Source: Pteria penguin
Taxonomy: Eukaryota; Mollusca; Bivalvia; Pterioida; Pteriidae
Direction of reading: 5' to 3'
DNA length: 64,000 bases
Assembly (NCBI GenBank): GCA_035048485.1
Contig: CM068585.1
Span: 56,888,198 to 56,952,197, forward strand
Shown here: positions 13,501 through 29,300 of the stretch, piece after piece
Layout: each line of letters starts with the position of its first letter
Position numbering within the stretch: position 1 is the first letter of the stretch
Notes under the pieces: generated by a model
The model's input: only the letters and a program-made list of their open reading frames with translations
Told to the model about the DNA's origin: nothing
Databases searched by the model: none
Translations under genes and position numbers: made by a program

Positions 13501-16500
13501 CATCACAAAACGCCTACAACACATCATAATACACACCACAACACCCATACAATACATCAAAATACACATCACAAACGATTACAATACATCAAAATACACA
13601 CCACAACACACCTACAATGCATCAAAATACACACCACAACACGCATACAATGCACCAAAATACACACCACAACACCCTCACAATACATCAAAATGCACAC
13701 CACAACACGCTTACGATACATCAAAATACACACCACAACACGCTTACAATACATAAAAATACACCCCACTAAACGCTTACGATACATCAAAATACACACC
13801 ACGAGACGCATACAATACATTAAAATACACATTACAAAACGCTTACTATACATCAAACTACACACCACAACACCCTTACAATACATCAAAATAAACACCA
13901 CAACACGCATACAATACATCAAAATACACACCACAAAATGCTTACAATACATCAAAATACATATCACATAACGCATATACTACATACAAACACACACCAC
14001 AGCACGCTTGCAATACATCAGATTCCACACCACAAAACACCTCGAATAAATCAAAATACACACCAAGAATCGCTTACAATACATCAAAATACACACCACA
14101 AAACGCTTACAATACAACAAAATACACACTAAGAATCGCTTACAATACGTCATAATACACACCACAAAACGCTTACAATACAGCAAAATACACACCACAA
14201 CACGCTTACAATACATCAAAATACACACAACAAAACGCCTACAACACGTCAAAATACACAAAACAAAACGCCTACAACACATCAAAATACATACCACAAA
14301 TCGCTTGCAACACATCAAAATACACACCACAACAAGCATACAATACATCAAATACACATCACAAATCACTTATAATACATCAAAATACACATTACAAATC
14401 GCTTACAATACATCAAAATACACATCACAAAACGCTTACAATACATCAAAATACACACCACAACACGCATACACTACATCAAAATACACATCACAAAGCG
14501 CTTATAATACATCAAAATACACATCACAACAGGCATACAATACATCAAAATAAACATCACAAAACGCATACAATACATCAAAATACACATCACAAACGCT
14601 TACAATACATCAAAATACACACCACAACACGCATATATTACATCAAAATACACATCACAAATCGCTTACAATACATCAAAATACACATCACAACACGAAT
14701 ACAATACATCAAAATACACATCACAAACGCCTAAAATACATCAAAATACACACCACAACACGCATGCAATACATCAAAATACACACCCCAACACGCTTAC
14801 AATACACCAAAATACACACCACAACACGCTTACAATACATCAAAATACACATCACAACACGCTTACAATACATCAAAATACACACCACAAAACGCCTACA
14901 TCACATCAAAATACACATCACAAAACGGCTACAATACATCAAAATACACACCACAAAACGCCTACAACACATCAAAATACACGCCACAAAACGCCTACAA
15001 CACATCAAAATACACACCACAACACGGATACAATACATTAAAATACACACCACAACACGCATACAATACATCAAAATACACATCACAACAGGCATAGAAT
15101 ACATCAAAATAAACATCACAAAACGCATACAATACATCAAAATACACATCATAAACGATTACAATACATCAAAATACACACCACAACATACCTACAATGC
15201 ATCAAAATACACACCACAACACGCATACAATGCATCAAAATACACACCACAACATGCTCACAATACATCAAAATACACACCACAACACGCTTACGATACA
15301 TCAAAATACACACCACAACACGCATACAATACTTCAAAATACACATCACAAAACGCTTACAATACATCAAAATACACACCACAACACACCTCGAATACAT
15401 CAAAATACACATCACAACACGCTTACGATACACCAAAATACACATCACAAAACGCTTATAATACATCAAAATACACGCCACAAAACGCTTATAATACATC
15501 AAAATACACGCCACAAAACTCTTACAATACATCAAAATACACACCACAAAACACCTATAATACATCAAAATACACACCAAAAATCGCTAACAATACATCA
15601 AAATATACATCACAAAACGCGTACAATACATCAGAATACACACCACAACACGCTTACAATACTTCAAAATACACTTCACAAAAAATGCTTATAATTCATC
15701 AAAATACACATCTCAAAATGCTTACAATACATCAAAATACACACCACAACACGCTTACAATGCATCAAAATACACACCACAACACGGATAAATGGCATCA
15801 AAATACACACCACAACACGCATACAATACATCAAAATACACATCACAAAACGCTTACAATACATCAAAATACACACCACAACACACCTACAATGCATCAA
15901 AATACACACCACAACACGCATACAATGCACCAAAATACACACCACAACACCCTCACAATACATCAAAATGCACACCAAAACACGTTTACGATACATCAAA
16001 ATACACACCACAACACGCTTACAATACATAAAAATACACACCACTAAACGCTTACGATACATCAAAATACACACCACGAGACGCATACAATACATTAAAA
16101 TACACATTACAAAACGCTTACTATACATCAAACTACACACCACAACACCCTTACAATACATCAAAATAAACACCACAACACGCATACAATACATCAAAAT
16201 ACACACCACAAAATGCTTACAATACATCAAAATACATATCACATAACGCATATACTACATACAAACACACACCACCGCACGCTTGCAATACATCAGATTC
16301 CACACCACAAAACACCTCGAATAAATCAAAATACACACCAAGAATCGCTTACAATACATCAAAATACACACCACAAAACGCTTACAATACAACAAAATAC
16401 ACACTAAGAATCGCTTACAATACGTCATAATACACACCACAAAACGCTTACAATACAGCAAAATACACACAACAAAACGCCTACAACACGTCAAAATACA

Positions 16501-19500
16501 CAAAACAAAACGCCTACAACACATCAAAATACATACCACAAATCGCTTGCAACACATCAAAATACACACCACAACACGCATACAATACATCAAATACACA
16601 TCACAAATCACTTATAATACATCAAAATACACATTACAAATCGCTTACAATACATCAAAATACACATCACAACAGGCATACAATACATCAAAATACACAC
16701 CACAACACGCATACACTACATCAAAATACACATCACAAACGCTTACAATAGATCAAAATACACACCAAAACACGCATACATTACATCAAAATACACATCA
16801 TAAGTCGCTTACAATACATCAAAATACACATCACAACACGAATACAATACATCAAAATACACATCACAAACGCCTAAAATACATCAAAATACACACCACA
16901 ACACGCATGCAATACATCAAAATACACACCCCAACACGCTTACAATACATCAAAATACACACCACAACACGCTTACAAAACATCAAAATACACATCACAA
17001 CACGCTTACAATACATCAAAATACACATCATAAAACGCCTACAACAAATCAAAATACACACCACAAAACGCCTACAACACATCAAAATACACATCACAAA
17101 ACGCTTACAATACATCAAAATACACACCACAAATCGATTACAACACATCAAAATACACACCACAACACGCTTACAATACATCAAAATATACATCACAAAA
17201 CGGCTACAATACATCAAAATACACACTACAAAACGCCTACAACACATCAAAATACACGCCACAAAACGCCTACAACACATCAAAATACACATCACAAAAC
17301 GCTTACAATACATCAAAATACACACCACAACACGGATACAATACATTAAAATACACACCACAACACGCATACAATACATCAAAATACACACCACAACACG
17401 CATACAATACTTCAAAATACACATCATACACGATTACAATACATCAAAATACACACCACAACACACCTACAATGCATCAAAATACACACCACAACAGGCA
17501 TACAATGCATCAAAATACACACCACAACATGCTCACAATACATCAAAATACACACCACAACACGCTTACGATACATCAAAATACACACCACAACACGCAT
17601 ACAATACATCAAAATACACACCACAAAACGCTTACAATACATCAAAATACACACCACAACACACCTCGAATACATCAAAATACACATCACAACACGCTTA
17701 CGATACACCAAAATACACATCACAAAACGCTTATAATACATCAAAATACACGCCACAAAACGCTTATAATACATCAAAATACACGCCACAAAACTCTTAC
17801 AATACATCAAAATACACACCACAAAACACCTATAATACATCAAAATACACACCAAAAATCGCTTACAATACATCAAAATATACATCACAAAACGCGTACA
17901 ATACATCAGAATACACACTACAACACGCTTACAATACATCAAAATACACACCACAAAACACATACAATACACCAAAATACACACCACTAAACGCTTAGGA
18001 TTCATCAAAATACAAACTACAACACGCTTACAATACATCAGAATACACACCACAACACGCTTACAATTCATCAAAATACACATCACAAAACGCCTACAAC
18101 ACATCAAATTGCACACCACAATACGTTTGCAGTAGATCAGAGAGAAAGCTAAAGACATCTGTGAAAGCTGTAATACAAAAATTACCAAAGACTTGCACAC
18201 AAAACATGATAATAATAGAATATAAACTGAAAATCATCACAAAAATATTCGATTGTGCTGCGGTTACGATACCGACCTAGGTAGGTCAATTGAAGTAACA
18301 AACGTCATTCAATTAGTGTGGTTAACTGATTTACGGGCGCCCACCTTTCCACTCACCGCAAAAAGCAGCACAATCAAAGGACACACATTTAAAAATTTAT
18401 AAATAATCCTCCATATAGAGAACAAGGATCAACAGGTTTCTCAAGAAGAGGGTCATAAAATTTTTATTACACACAAAACATTTATAGAATAATATATTGC
18501 TATCAAAAATATGTAAGGGGACATCAACATAAGTAAACCGTGCTCTGCTCGTCTGTAAGCTTAGCTCAGATCTTTGATCAATATTAGTCCCGACTAACAG
18601 TCAGATGGGATGAGGATCAGGATCTTGTCTCAACTGAAAAGGTTTGGACAATCAAAATATACATCACACAACGCTTACAATACATCAAAATACACATTAC
18701 AAAACGCTAACTATACATCAAAATACACACCACAAAACACTTACAATACATCAAATACACATCACAAAACACTTACAATACATCAAAATACACATGACAA
18801 ATCGCTTACTATACATCAAAATACACACCACAAAACACTTACAATACATCAAAATAGAAATTACAACACGCTTACAATACATAAAAAATCACAAAACGTT
18901 AAAATACAGATAGAGTAAAAGATCATATTATTATATACTGTAATATCGCTTTTCATAACAGTAACCTCAATTACTTCTGTCTTATAACAAACTATAGTTA
19001 TGGGAAAACATCCTTTACGTAATATCCAAACTACTCAATTCTCTTTGATATGTCTAACTTATATACCTCTCTTCCACATGATTTGATTACATGTAAGTTG
19101 TTTTCTCTCATACGTTGGTGTTTTAACAGAGAATCTAAACATATCTCTGTATTTCCAATAACTCTGGGTTCTTTTTGAAAAATATCATATCATATATCAC
19201 GACACATATATCACACATGGACTTACCATATATCATAACGCGTTAACAATGACAATATATCAGATTCATTTCATGTTGTATTAAGAATATGTAAAATGCT
19301 TTACAGAAGGAAGTATTAGTAGTGCAGCACGGTTGGCAGGTTTTTCTATTTATATATCTGACACTCCTAACTGGTGGAACGGAATCCGTTGTTACCATGA
19401 CCGTAATCTGACATCTCTACCTGATACCAGAAACACTCTCTACATATTCTGCTACCAATCGATTTTTGGTCAATACGTCACAATCTATAACGACAGAAAC

Positions 19501-22500
19501 ACTACGTACTCCAACCTATACAGCACGAGAACAATTCTAGAGTTGTGTGAGGTGGAAATTGATAGTAAGTTAGAAGTGATATAGTTTAAGTTTTTTTGTT
19601 TTTTTTTTTTTATGTATATGATTAATGATTGGCTCATGACCTACATGATTTTAGTGCCAAGGATAACTCACCGATGCCCCTTTTCCAGACGTGACAATAA
19701 AAACAAGAGACAAACGTCACGGCAAATGCGGCACGTAAACATATTCACTGCAATGGCTTTTGTGTGGAATTCATTTGCGATTTATCTTATTTTATAAATA
19801 CAACAGTTTCGGTCTGACGTAATACAAAATTTAATTGTTAAGTTTATTTGCTTTTTTTTTTTTTTTGCCTTCATTTTGTAACAATTCCAATAAAACATTA
19901 CAAGGTGTATTTACTAATGACCGTTGACAGGAGTATGTGAGACAATTATCTATTTATAACGCTAAGGCGGTATTTATGAAAATATGTAGAAACCTCTGAC
20001 AATTTGTGATTAGAATACATAATATAAAGTAAACCAATATGGCTTCCTTTTCATAAAATTAGATTTTTCCCTTTTCATCAAACTGATTATCAGCTTGAAA
20101 TAACGACAATATGATAATCTAGAGTTATGATTTCTGACAACCTTAATGGATGCTGTTTTTATTTCATTATTATTATTACTTATTCAGTATATATGTTCAA
20201 TCTGACAATTTTTTCTCAAGGGCAGATAAACTGCTTAGCCAGTGAAATGTAAATGATAGTGAGGAAGATCTAAGGTCAATATAAATCTTACATCATACAA
20301 TGTGACTTCTCGTTATACGGAATCGTTAATGATATTCTAAATAGTGACTTATTCGAAGCATTTTAAACACATGATTTGACACCTTGTATTAGATAATAAT
20401 GTGCTAGCAAACACGAGATACCTGATCTCACTCCCTTTAGTTGGTTCATATGTGCTGTAAAGTATGTTTTCATCATTTCATGATTTTTGGGTCAATGTTA
20501 TCCATCATCTGATCATTTAATTGTGCAGAATGTCATTGCTTATTATACATCATACTTTCGTTTTCTATATAATAATCATATTCATTTTTGCCTTGTCAGT
20601 TTTGAATACCAATCGTGACGCACGTTGGCAATGTCTGAAAATGAAATAGATCTATTAGTAGTACATTTGAATGAAGAAATTTAGTATTCATTGAACATAT
20701 AAGAGATTGATTTGATATCATACCACTATTAAATTAAAATGCAATTGTGGTGCTGATTTAGATCGCTCATTTGAAGTATTCGTAACGGGCCCACTTTCCC
20801 CACTCACCACACGGCATCAAAACCAAAAATACACATTTAAATGTTACAGATACGTATGGTCTCCCTGTAATGTATTTCATTATCGGTCTAAACAGGTTAT
20901 CATTTCACTGTACTTCTTAAGTTCTTCATCTGAGTAATCTGCTAGTTTTCTCCTGTCCAATGCAGTCCTAATGATAATTTTCACTGCCACATCTGGTTTG
21001 AAGCTCGTATGGCCTAGTGCATAAAGGGTTCGGCTCGTGACAGAAAGGTCCGGGGTTCAACTCCCGCCCTAGGTGCACTGGTGTTCTGTCTTTCGGATAT
21101 TGTTTTGCATTGGATGAAAGTGGGAGGGGCCAAGGGAAAAGTGGGGGACGGTCATCAAATCTAAAAAGTGCAATGTCAATGAATAAATTTTATTACAAAA
21201 CATGCTATCAACCTCCAAGCGCCTTCCATCCCTTTTCTCTTGATGTTTGCATGTAGGCTAGATCTATTAAGAATTGTGATCGATATAATGGTTATATAGA
21301 GATCTAAATCAAACTCTAATTTAACAATGACCAAATACTATGCCAAATAGCAAAAGCTTGAAATGACATTACATTCTAGGCCTAGATCAAATTAAAAACT
21401 CACACTGACATCAATCACTTCATTACAAGAAAGGTTGTTTCTATCTTCATGCCATGTGTTATAGTTCCACGCAGCAAATTCCTTGACGTCCTTTTGCAGT
21501 GCGATTTATGACGTAATACAACAACGTCACGAAAGTCACTTTACGCTTGAGGCGACTCATTTCATTTTTCGTACGTCGTTGATATTATAAAATTACACAA
21601 ATTTTGAAATTAGATCTCATTTTAATCTATTCAGTTATTTACTTCTCCAATACGATAACTTATTTAATAATTTCTTTTTTTTTCACAAGAAATGTACAAG
21701 GTATTTAATAGGTATAAATTTATGTATGTAAAGATGATGGATAAATCCAAACCATAAGTCCGAAAATCATGAAACCAAAGGACATACAAAATCAGTGAAA
21801 ATGAAAATCAGATAGAAAACAACGAAAAAATGTCTACTTGAAAAGCATATGTAAACCCCCTTGATGAATGAGATCCGGTGCCCAGGGAGAGTGAACATCT
21901 CCTGCTTGCTAGCAACACCCATCACATATACAGAGTAGGCACATGTCATGTGTTTAATTTAGCTACAATTTAAAATACCATAGAAAAGAAAATGTCGCGA
22001 TATAACTGAACAATTTTTGAAAGGGATGTAAAACACCAATCAACCAACCAGCAATCATCAAGTTAAAATGTGGAAGACCGATATACCTAGAAATTGAATT
22101 CTCGTCGTCTTAAATATAGAAAATTAGATTTAAGAGTGGTTTTGTTCGTCTTAAAGTTACAACCAATCTCTATATTCCCATGTGCATGTATGAATATAAA
22201 ATTTGACACACAAAACACAAGTCGCATCAGTTTTACAATCATATTGATCACTCACTTTGGGAAAGCAGAATCGTACTTTCAGCATACACTTCAATTCGAA
22301 CTTGTGAATTATCTCCCATGCACAAAGGAACATATTAGCATTTTATGTATAGTCATAATGAAAATAAAACCTAGATTTGGTAGTATAAATAAACTACAAA
22401 GTATAAAGTAGATTTGATAGCATACATGTATATAAACAACGTTCTAAATAACCATTACTGTTATAGATCTGTCTATTTCTATATTTCCAGTTCCATCGCC

Positions 22501-25500
22501 ATGCTCAAATTGCATAAAAGCGCCATATCCATATTGTACACGAGATACAAACGGATTTCGTTGCTTACACGGATGTCAGAAAAGTTTCTATCAGGAGGAC
22601 TGTTCTCGAAAATGTACATGTCATGGAGATGGATCATGCAATAAAATTGGGAGGTGTAAAACTTGCAATCTAGGGTATTATCCGTTTGGAACAAAGTGTG
22701 CTAAATGTGATTCTTCTTGTGGGGGTAATGGGGGTTGTGGTGTCTCTGCTAAATGCTTATCTTGTGATATTGGTAAATATAAATCAGAAAATTTTTGTAT
22801 TACTTGTCCATCTAATTGTGGTAGTGGCCATCGTATATGTAACAGCTCTGATGGAACTTGTTTTCATGGTTGTAAAGATGGATTCTATGGGAGAATATGT
22901 AATAATAGCTGCATGTCTAACTGTGATAAATGTTATGACGGTGACACATGCGATAAATGTATTAGCGGATACTATGGAGCAAACTGTAACAAAACCTGTC
23001 CCAGGGACTGTGGTGGCGCTTCAATTTCGTGCGATAAATTGTCTGGTTCATGTGAGGAACGTGAGTACACATTTCACGCATTTAAATTTGTAAAATTTAT
23101 ATTTTAAATTCAAATAAAGTAAATGTAGAAATGTGATAAATGATACCATATATAGAATATCTCATCAATTTTTATTTCATCCGATGATTTATGAAAGGAG
23201 TTCTGCGTCTAAGGGAAATAAAAGGATTTGAGATCAATTTATCACATGATATAAATGCTTACAAATGTTCTTTCATGAGCATCTTCTCTTACATCCTTCT
23301 TGGGGTTCATTTATTCTCTTTAGTAGATGCAGGAATGTTTGTTTTCATTTGTTTTTCTTTTTATCGATTTTGTATGCCCTTCAGTTTGGTGATTTTCCGA
23401 GTTGGCTTTATCCAAAACCTTATAATAAGGCATACGAAGTCTATTTTTTCCGACAACTGTCATGAAATCTGATTGATTTAAAATTTAGGTAACTCTTCCA
23501 CCAGGGTAATGCAATGTAACATTATTTGTTGTAAGTGTGACGTTATAAAAACACCTTACATCAACCGTCAAATAAAGCTTTAGTACACGTGTAATATTGA
23601 AAAAGGTCATATGAAAGCATTATTACAATCCGGGACCCTTATGTCATTATGTATTACGTACTCTAAATCTGTGTTATAAAATACGAAAGTAACTGGTGTC
23701 ACATGACTATGGCACTAACAACAATGTATCATATTGGACATTCACGGACCCCTGAAATTCAGAGGTGAGAGCAGGTGTACGGGAGGAATAAGCGTCTCCT
23801 GTGTGGTTAGCCACACCCGCCATGAATGCCCTTAAATACAGACGAAACAAATATAATTCAGCACCCAGGAGGGAGGTCCTTTTCTTGCCATTTTAAAAAT
23901 CCTGCAACTAAGATTAGTAAATGCCAACAATAATTCTTCCATAAAATAAAGAGAACTGAAATAAGAAAGCAACTGATGCAAGATTGTAAAATTCTCTCAC
24001 TAAGTTGTATCAAATAGTAAATGAATAAAATAGTGTATTATACTCATACAATGAGACTTATTTATTTCCAACGAATTTCATGCGACACTTGTTGCCTGTG
24101 ATGAAGATGGAATTTAAATGCCTAAATCTACCAACCAAAACATCTTAAATAATATAAAACGAACTGACATACAAGACACAAATTGTCCTTATATCTCGAT
24201 GTGTTATAGAAAGACGTTTCCAACTGATATAGAATATGGACGTCTGACGTGGTACAACATAGGATCTTACTATACTAGAGACTCATGTATCACTATAGAA
24301 TAAGCTAAAACTTAATTTTAAAGGCAATAAACAATTAGCATCCGGTTCGCCTTTACATACAGATACATCGTTTTGTCGATTAACATCCCTGTATTTAAGG
24401 ATCACGTCAGCATCATATATCCAAAGGAACTCTAGATAAAGACACAACAGAGTGCGCATCTTCTGTTTCATTACTCGATATACCTCTATCAATTAGTGAC
24501 CATGGTTCATTAGTAACCTCTCTCTATGACAAACGTGACGATTTCAATTTCATTATTACCAGCTTCCCTTTTCTGAGTAGCAACATACCTTCCTCTCTCG
24601 AATATGGCGTCTTCATCTCACAACTTATACGCTACGCCAGGGCTTGCTCTGAATACAAAAATTTCGTCCTGAGAGCGAGGCTTCTCGCCACGAAATTACT
24701 CTCACAAGGATATATTCAGGAAGTTTGAAATTGTCACGGAGGAAGTTCTATGGTCGATATAGGGATCTAGTGCAATTTCAGATTGCTCTTTCAAGAATGT
24801 TAACTGATATTTTGGGACCTGACCATTCAAAATAACCACCTTAAGTTTTTGACTATACTTGATTTGACATAATATGTATATATATATACATACATTTGTT
24901 CACATGCGTTTCCGACACCGGAATTTCAGTTAGGCAGCATTTCCTTTTCTTGTCTCCTTCGTGTTCGTGCGTGTATATTTATGTATTGACCTTCTCGACT
25001 TCTTGCAGGACTTTTCCGACGGGTGTTGCATGCAACCAGGGGACACTTAATCCTCCCGGGCACCTGGCCTCACCTCAGTTTTATTGGGGGTTTGCATTTG
25101 TCTGAATATGACACTATTCACGAAATTGTCCTTTTATTCCATGGACTATGAGATATGGTTTACCCTTCAGCACTTCTTCGTTTATTTAAATTCAATGCAT
25201 AAAGTGTAAAATCAATATCGAAGAACTACCAAACCGTTAATCATTCTCCAAGGACAGATACAAAATCGTGTAAGTTTCAAAAAGGAACTGATGTGAACCC
25301 CGAAATACTGAAAAATTCCGAGGTGAGACCAGGTGCCCGGAAAGAGTAAGCGTCTCATGTTTGCATGCATAACCCGTCACAGCAGTTCTTAAGAAACATG
25401 TCAAAATCAAGAATTTTGGTTCCCTAATTGTACATACGAAAGTACAAAACTGGTATACACAGTCATACTTGATGTTCACTGAACAGGTCATTTAGTCGCA

Positions 25501-26303
25501 TTCCAGAATATTATCAATCATTCTAGAAAGAGGCACATTATATTTTCGTACAAGATCCCCGTAGCGACCGTAGAACTTTCTCAGTGACGATTTTAGACGT
25601 TCTTTAACATATTCCTGCATGAGCAACATAGTGGCTAGTCGTTTGGCATTGGAATAAAACCGTCGTATAGAGAACAGGCTCTGGTGTACCTTATAAGTTG
25701 AGATATAAAAATCCATAGGCAGATGAGGACCGGATATTGCTGCAAAGAAACGGAACGTTAGTTATTTGGAAGTTAAAATCGTCACGTTTGTCATACAGAG
25801 AGGTGTTCAAATGACCATTATTGTCGAAAATTAAAAAAAATATCCAGATACGAAGCGGAATTATTGCTCTCGGTTGTCTCTTTTATCTCAAGTTCATGGG
25901 GACAGATTTCATGTATGTAATCCTTAACGTTAGAAATATTGATTGACAATACGTCGTCTATATATCTATACGTAAAATTAAAGTGAGATGCAAGGCTTTT
26001 TCTGCCTGTGGAGAGCATGTTTTGAATAAATTCTGCCTCATACGAATATAAGAAAATGTCAGCAAGAAGAGGGGCGCAATTAGTTCCCATGGGAATGCCA
26101 ATGATTTGCTGAAAAATGTTCCCTCCAAACACCACGAAAATATTGTCTATTAAAAATTACAGCATTTTGATGATTTGATCTTCGGTATATTTGTGTTTTG
26201 CATCAGAGTGTTCTTTTACAAAATATGTATCTTCCCGCCCATTGAAAAGAAATTTATATCTACGATTTCCAGATTTTTTGAAAACAACTTCGAATAATTG
26301 TAG

Positions 26304-26344
<41 letters not shown>

Positions 26345-29300
26345 AGATTTTGATGCTGAATTGTAGTGTAGAACGTGGAGAAGTCAAAAGATTTGATGCT
26401 GAAAATATTGTTCAATTTCGGAGATTTTAGATTCTCTAAAAGTTCTTTAGAATTCTTGAGGATCCACATCTGATTTATTCCGCTTCTGGAGTATGCGGTA
26501 TCACAGTAAATTTGAAGACCATGTTTGATGTGTGTCAATATCTTCGTTAACAATATGGAATATGGAATATGAGGTTTGGTGGTACACTTAGAAGAACCAG
26601 CAATGAAACGATGTTTGTAAGGGCTTTGTGCATTTTGGAATCCAATAAATATAAGGTAATTGAAGGTCAGAATTTGTCGTGGTAATTCCAAAAGACTCAA
26701 GGACAGATTTGTGGTTTTGAAGTATTTCAGAAATAGATAAATGTGTTTGTGTGTATGTTGGATTTCCAGGTGCAGAGTGTAATCCAAGTTCCTCTAACAG
26801 ACAATTAATGTAAAATCTTTTTTGTAAAAACGAAGGTATAATTGTTTGCTGCTTTGTCAGCTGGGAGAATAATATATTGGTCGTGGAGTATAGAGAGTTC
26901 TCTGGCTACATCAGGGTAATTCAATATAGACTCGTGTCTAAGACGAAAAATTTCCATAAGATTTATGCAAATATTACAAAAGAAAAATACTGGTTATGTT
27001 ATTATGTTTTCATCGTTAACAATTTATAATTGTGAGTGAGTCAGGAGTACCAGTGACATGGAATAAGATCCGATTTTCTTTATCATGGAATTCTCATTAC
27101 GATGTATTTCATGATAACACTTATATAATTATAGAGTGAATTTTAAAAAAATTAACTTTTTTTATCTTTTCCTCTTTCAAATTTATCTACTTTATTCATG
27201 AATGGTGTACTTAAAAAAAAAAAAAAAAACTAATGATAAATCATAATTAAATGTACTGCATAATAAGGTTTACAAAAGACGGGAGATCTCAATGAGATAC
27301 ATTCAAATATCAAAAATAGAAATGTACTAATAATATCATTATGCTTTCTTATCTATACCGATATTTGTATGTAGAAATCCAGAGTGACTCGGGAGTACCA
27401 ATGGCAGCGGTAGGAGGTGGTATAGGGACAATAGTAGCAGTTGTCCTTATCATCATAGTTGTGGTTAGAATTTTGAGACGGTAAGTTAACTTTTTCTTCG
27501 ATAGAAAAATAAATATTGATGTTTATTTATTTGTCTTACACATGATGTCAGCCTGAAAATTTGTAGGGTTTTTTACCAATCTTCGTGATTCCCCAAGTTT
27601 AAAGATAGTTCCAATATGGTTATTGTGATGCTCCTATTCATTTCGTTTATCAGTATGGTTTTAATTTGCTTCAATGGTAATGAAATCGACATCAATACAA
27701 TGTTTCTGAACAAAGACTTTATAACGTTAGTGTAAAAAAATATTTCAAAAATATGAAAATAGTCACATTCGCGTGCTTTCTTTGTGTAAACGGCTAGAAC
27801 TCGGTGTTAATAAGATTTCTTCCAGCGTGTGCTCAATCCAGATTCACGTTTACGTTGTGCTCTTATTATACTTAATTGTGGTAAAGAAAAATAGATAAGA
27901 TATAATAGAAATTTAATTGAATTACCAAAAATATTGTCCGATATACGTGAATTACATGTGATGTTAAAATGACACCCTTTAGCAAATGTCAATGCGATGT
28001 TAACATGATGGTAAGACCAAATCTACCATCATATATGATGCAAAATATTTGCTTGTACACAAACATCTCCTCAATGACGCTTAAGCCAGTGTGACCTAGC
28101 GGATATGTTCCTCGGCTCGTGATGGAGAGGTCCAGGGTTCGACCCTGCCCGCACCGCGGGGGGGGTGAGTCAGTGAAAACCGAGGTCCCGTTGCATGGTT
28201 GGGTCCGTTGCAAAGGTCTCAATTTGTAGGCAATGCATCAGGCGGATGCCGTCACCATATACGTAAATAAATGTGGAGTGACGTAAAACAATCAATGACG
28301 CTCAAGGCTGAAAATGTGCAAATCCAAAATACATGAAATGCAAACTAATTAAAGAAAAAAGAGTAGTTACTGGCTCATTATATGGCAGAAGTCACCATGG
28401 AGCTATACATTAACTACAAAGTAAGACCCTAAACTTGTCGCATGACAGAACTATACAGGACGAGATACTCCTCAGAGTAAGAATAATTTCCAAACTTTCA
28501 ATACAGTAAATGTTTTAAGTATCTATTTCAGTTCAATTCAGAAGCACTGAAAATGTGGTTATAGATACTTTTGAAAGCTGATAGATTACACGTGGTGGTT
28601 TTGAGTAAAACTTTAAGAATATGAAGAATGACATGATGAACATTAAAATCTATAAATTATTTGCAGATGGAAAGAAGGAAACGAGGGTAAAAAATCTTAT
28701 TCAAAGACAACTTACACCACTGGAAATGATGGTATGTTCTTTAATTTAACACGAATTAGCAAAAAAAAAAAAAATTAAAAAAAAACCGGACCCCCCCTCC
28801 CCCCCCCCCCCAAAAAAAAAATACACTGAAAAATAAGCGTATACATATAAATGTATAAATTCCCCTCGCTTTGTGCGCATTTTCAGTGATATCCAAAACT
28901 GTGGAGATGCAAATATATGAAGAACAAAATAATAACAAAATTGACAAAAACAAAACCAAAATACACTCCAAACATGAGGATGACGCTTCTTAGATTTTAG
29001 AAAATTGATGTCAGCCTAATAAACTTTGAGTTGTAGTCAGTAAACACATTAATAAGGAGAAGTGTTGAGGTGGAATTTCAACATATATGTATAATACTTA
29101 GTAAGGTCTTGTTTATTCCAGATAATGTTCGTCTCAATATGGGATACAGTTCCGAGATCGATATAAACACGCAAAGTCCTGGGATCGCATGTGACGATTT
29201 CAAAGGATATGTGATTTCCAAGATAGCTGATGACAGCTTGACAAAAGAATTTGATGTAAGATATTGTATGCATGCATGCATGCATTTAGGAGAAAACTGA

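Noticed and set aside
12033..17998. Long open frames of YNTSKYTPQHA / CILMYCKRFVV type (up to 483 codons)
   Set aside because: They follow from a 33-bp satellite whose length is a multiple of three and which is poor in stops; they occur in several frames and both strands at once.
12125..18905. CRISPR-like array (regular repeats)
   Set aside because: Units are contiguous without unique spacers, and the locus is an intron of an animal gene.
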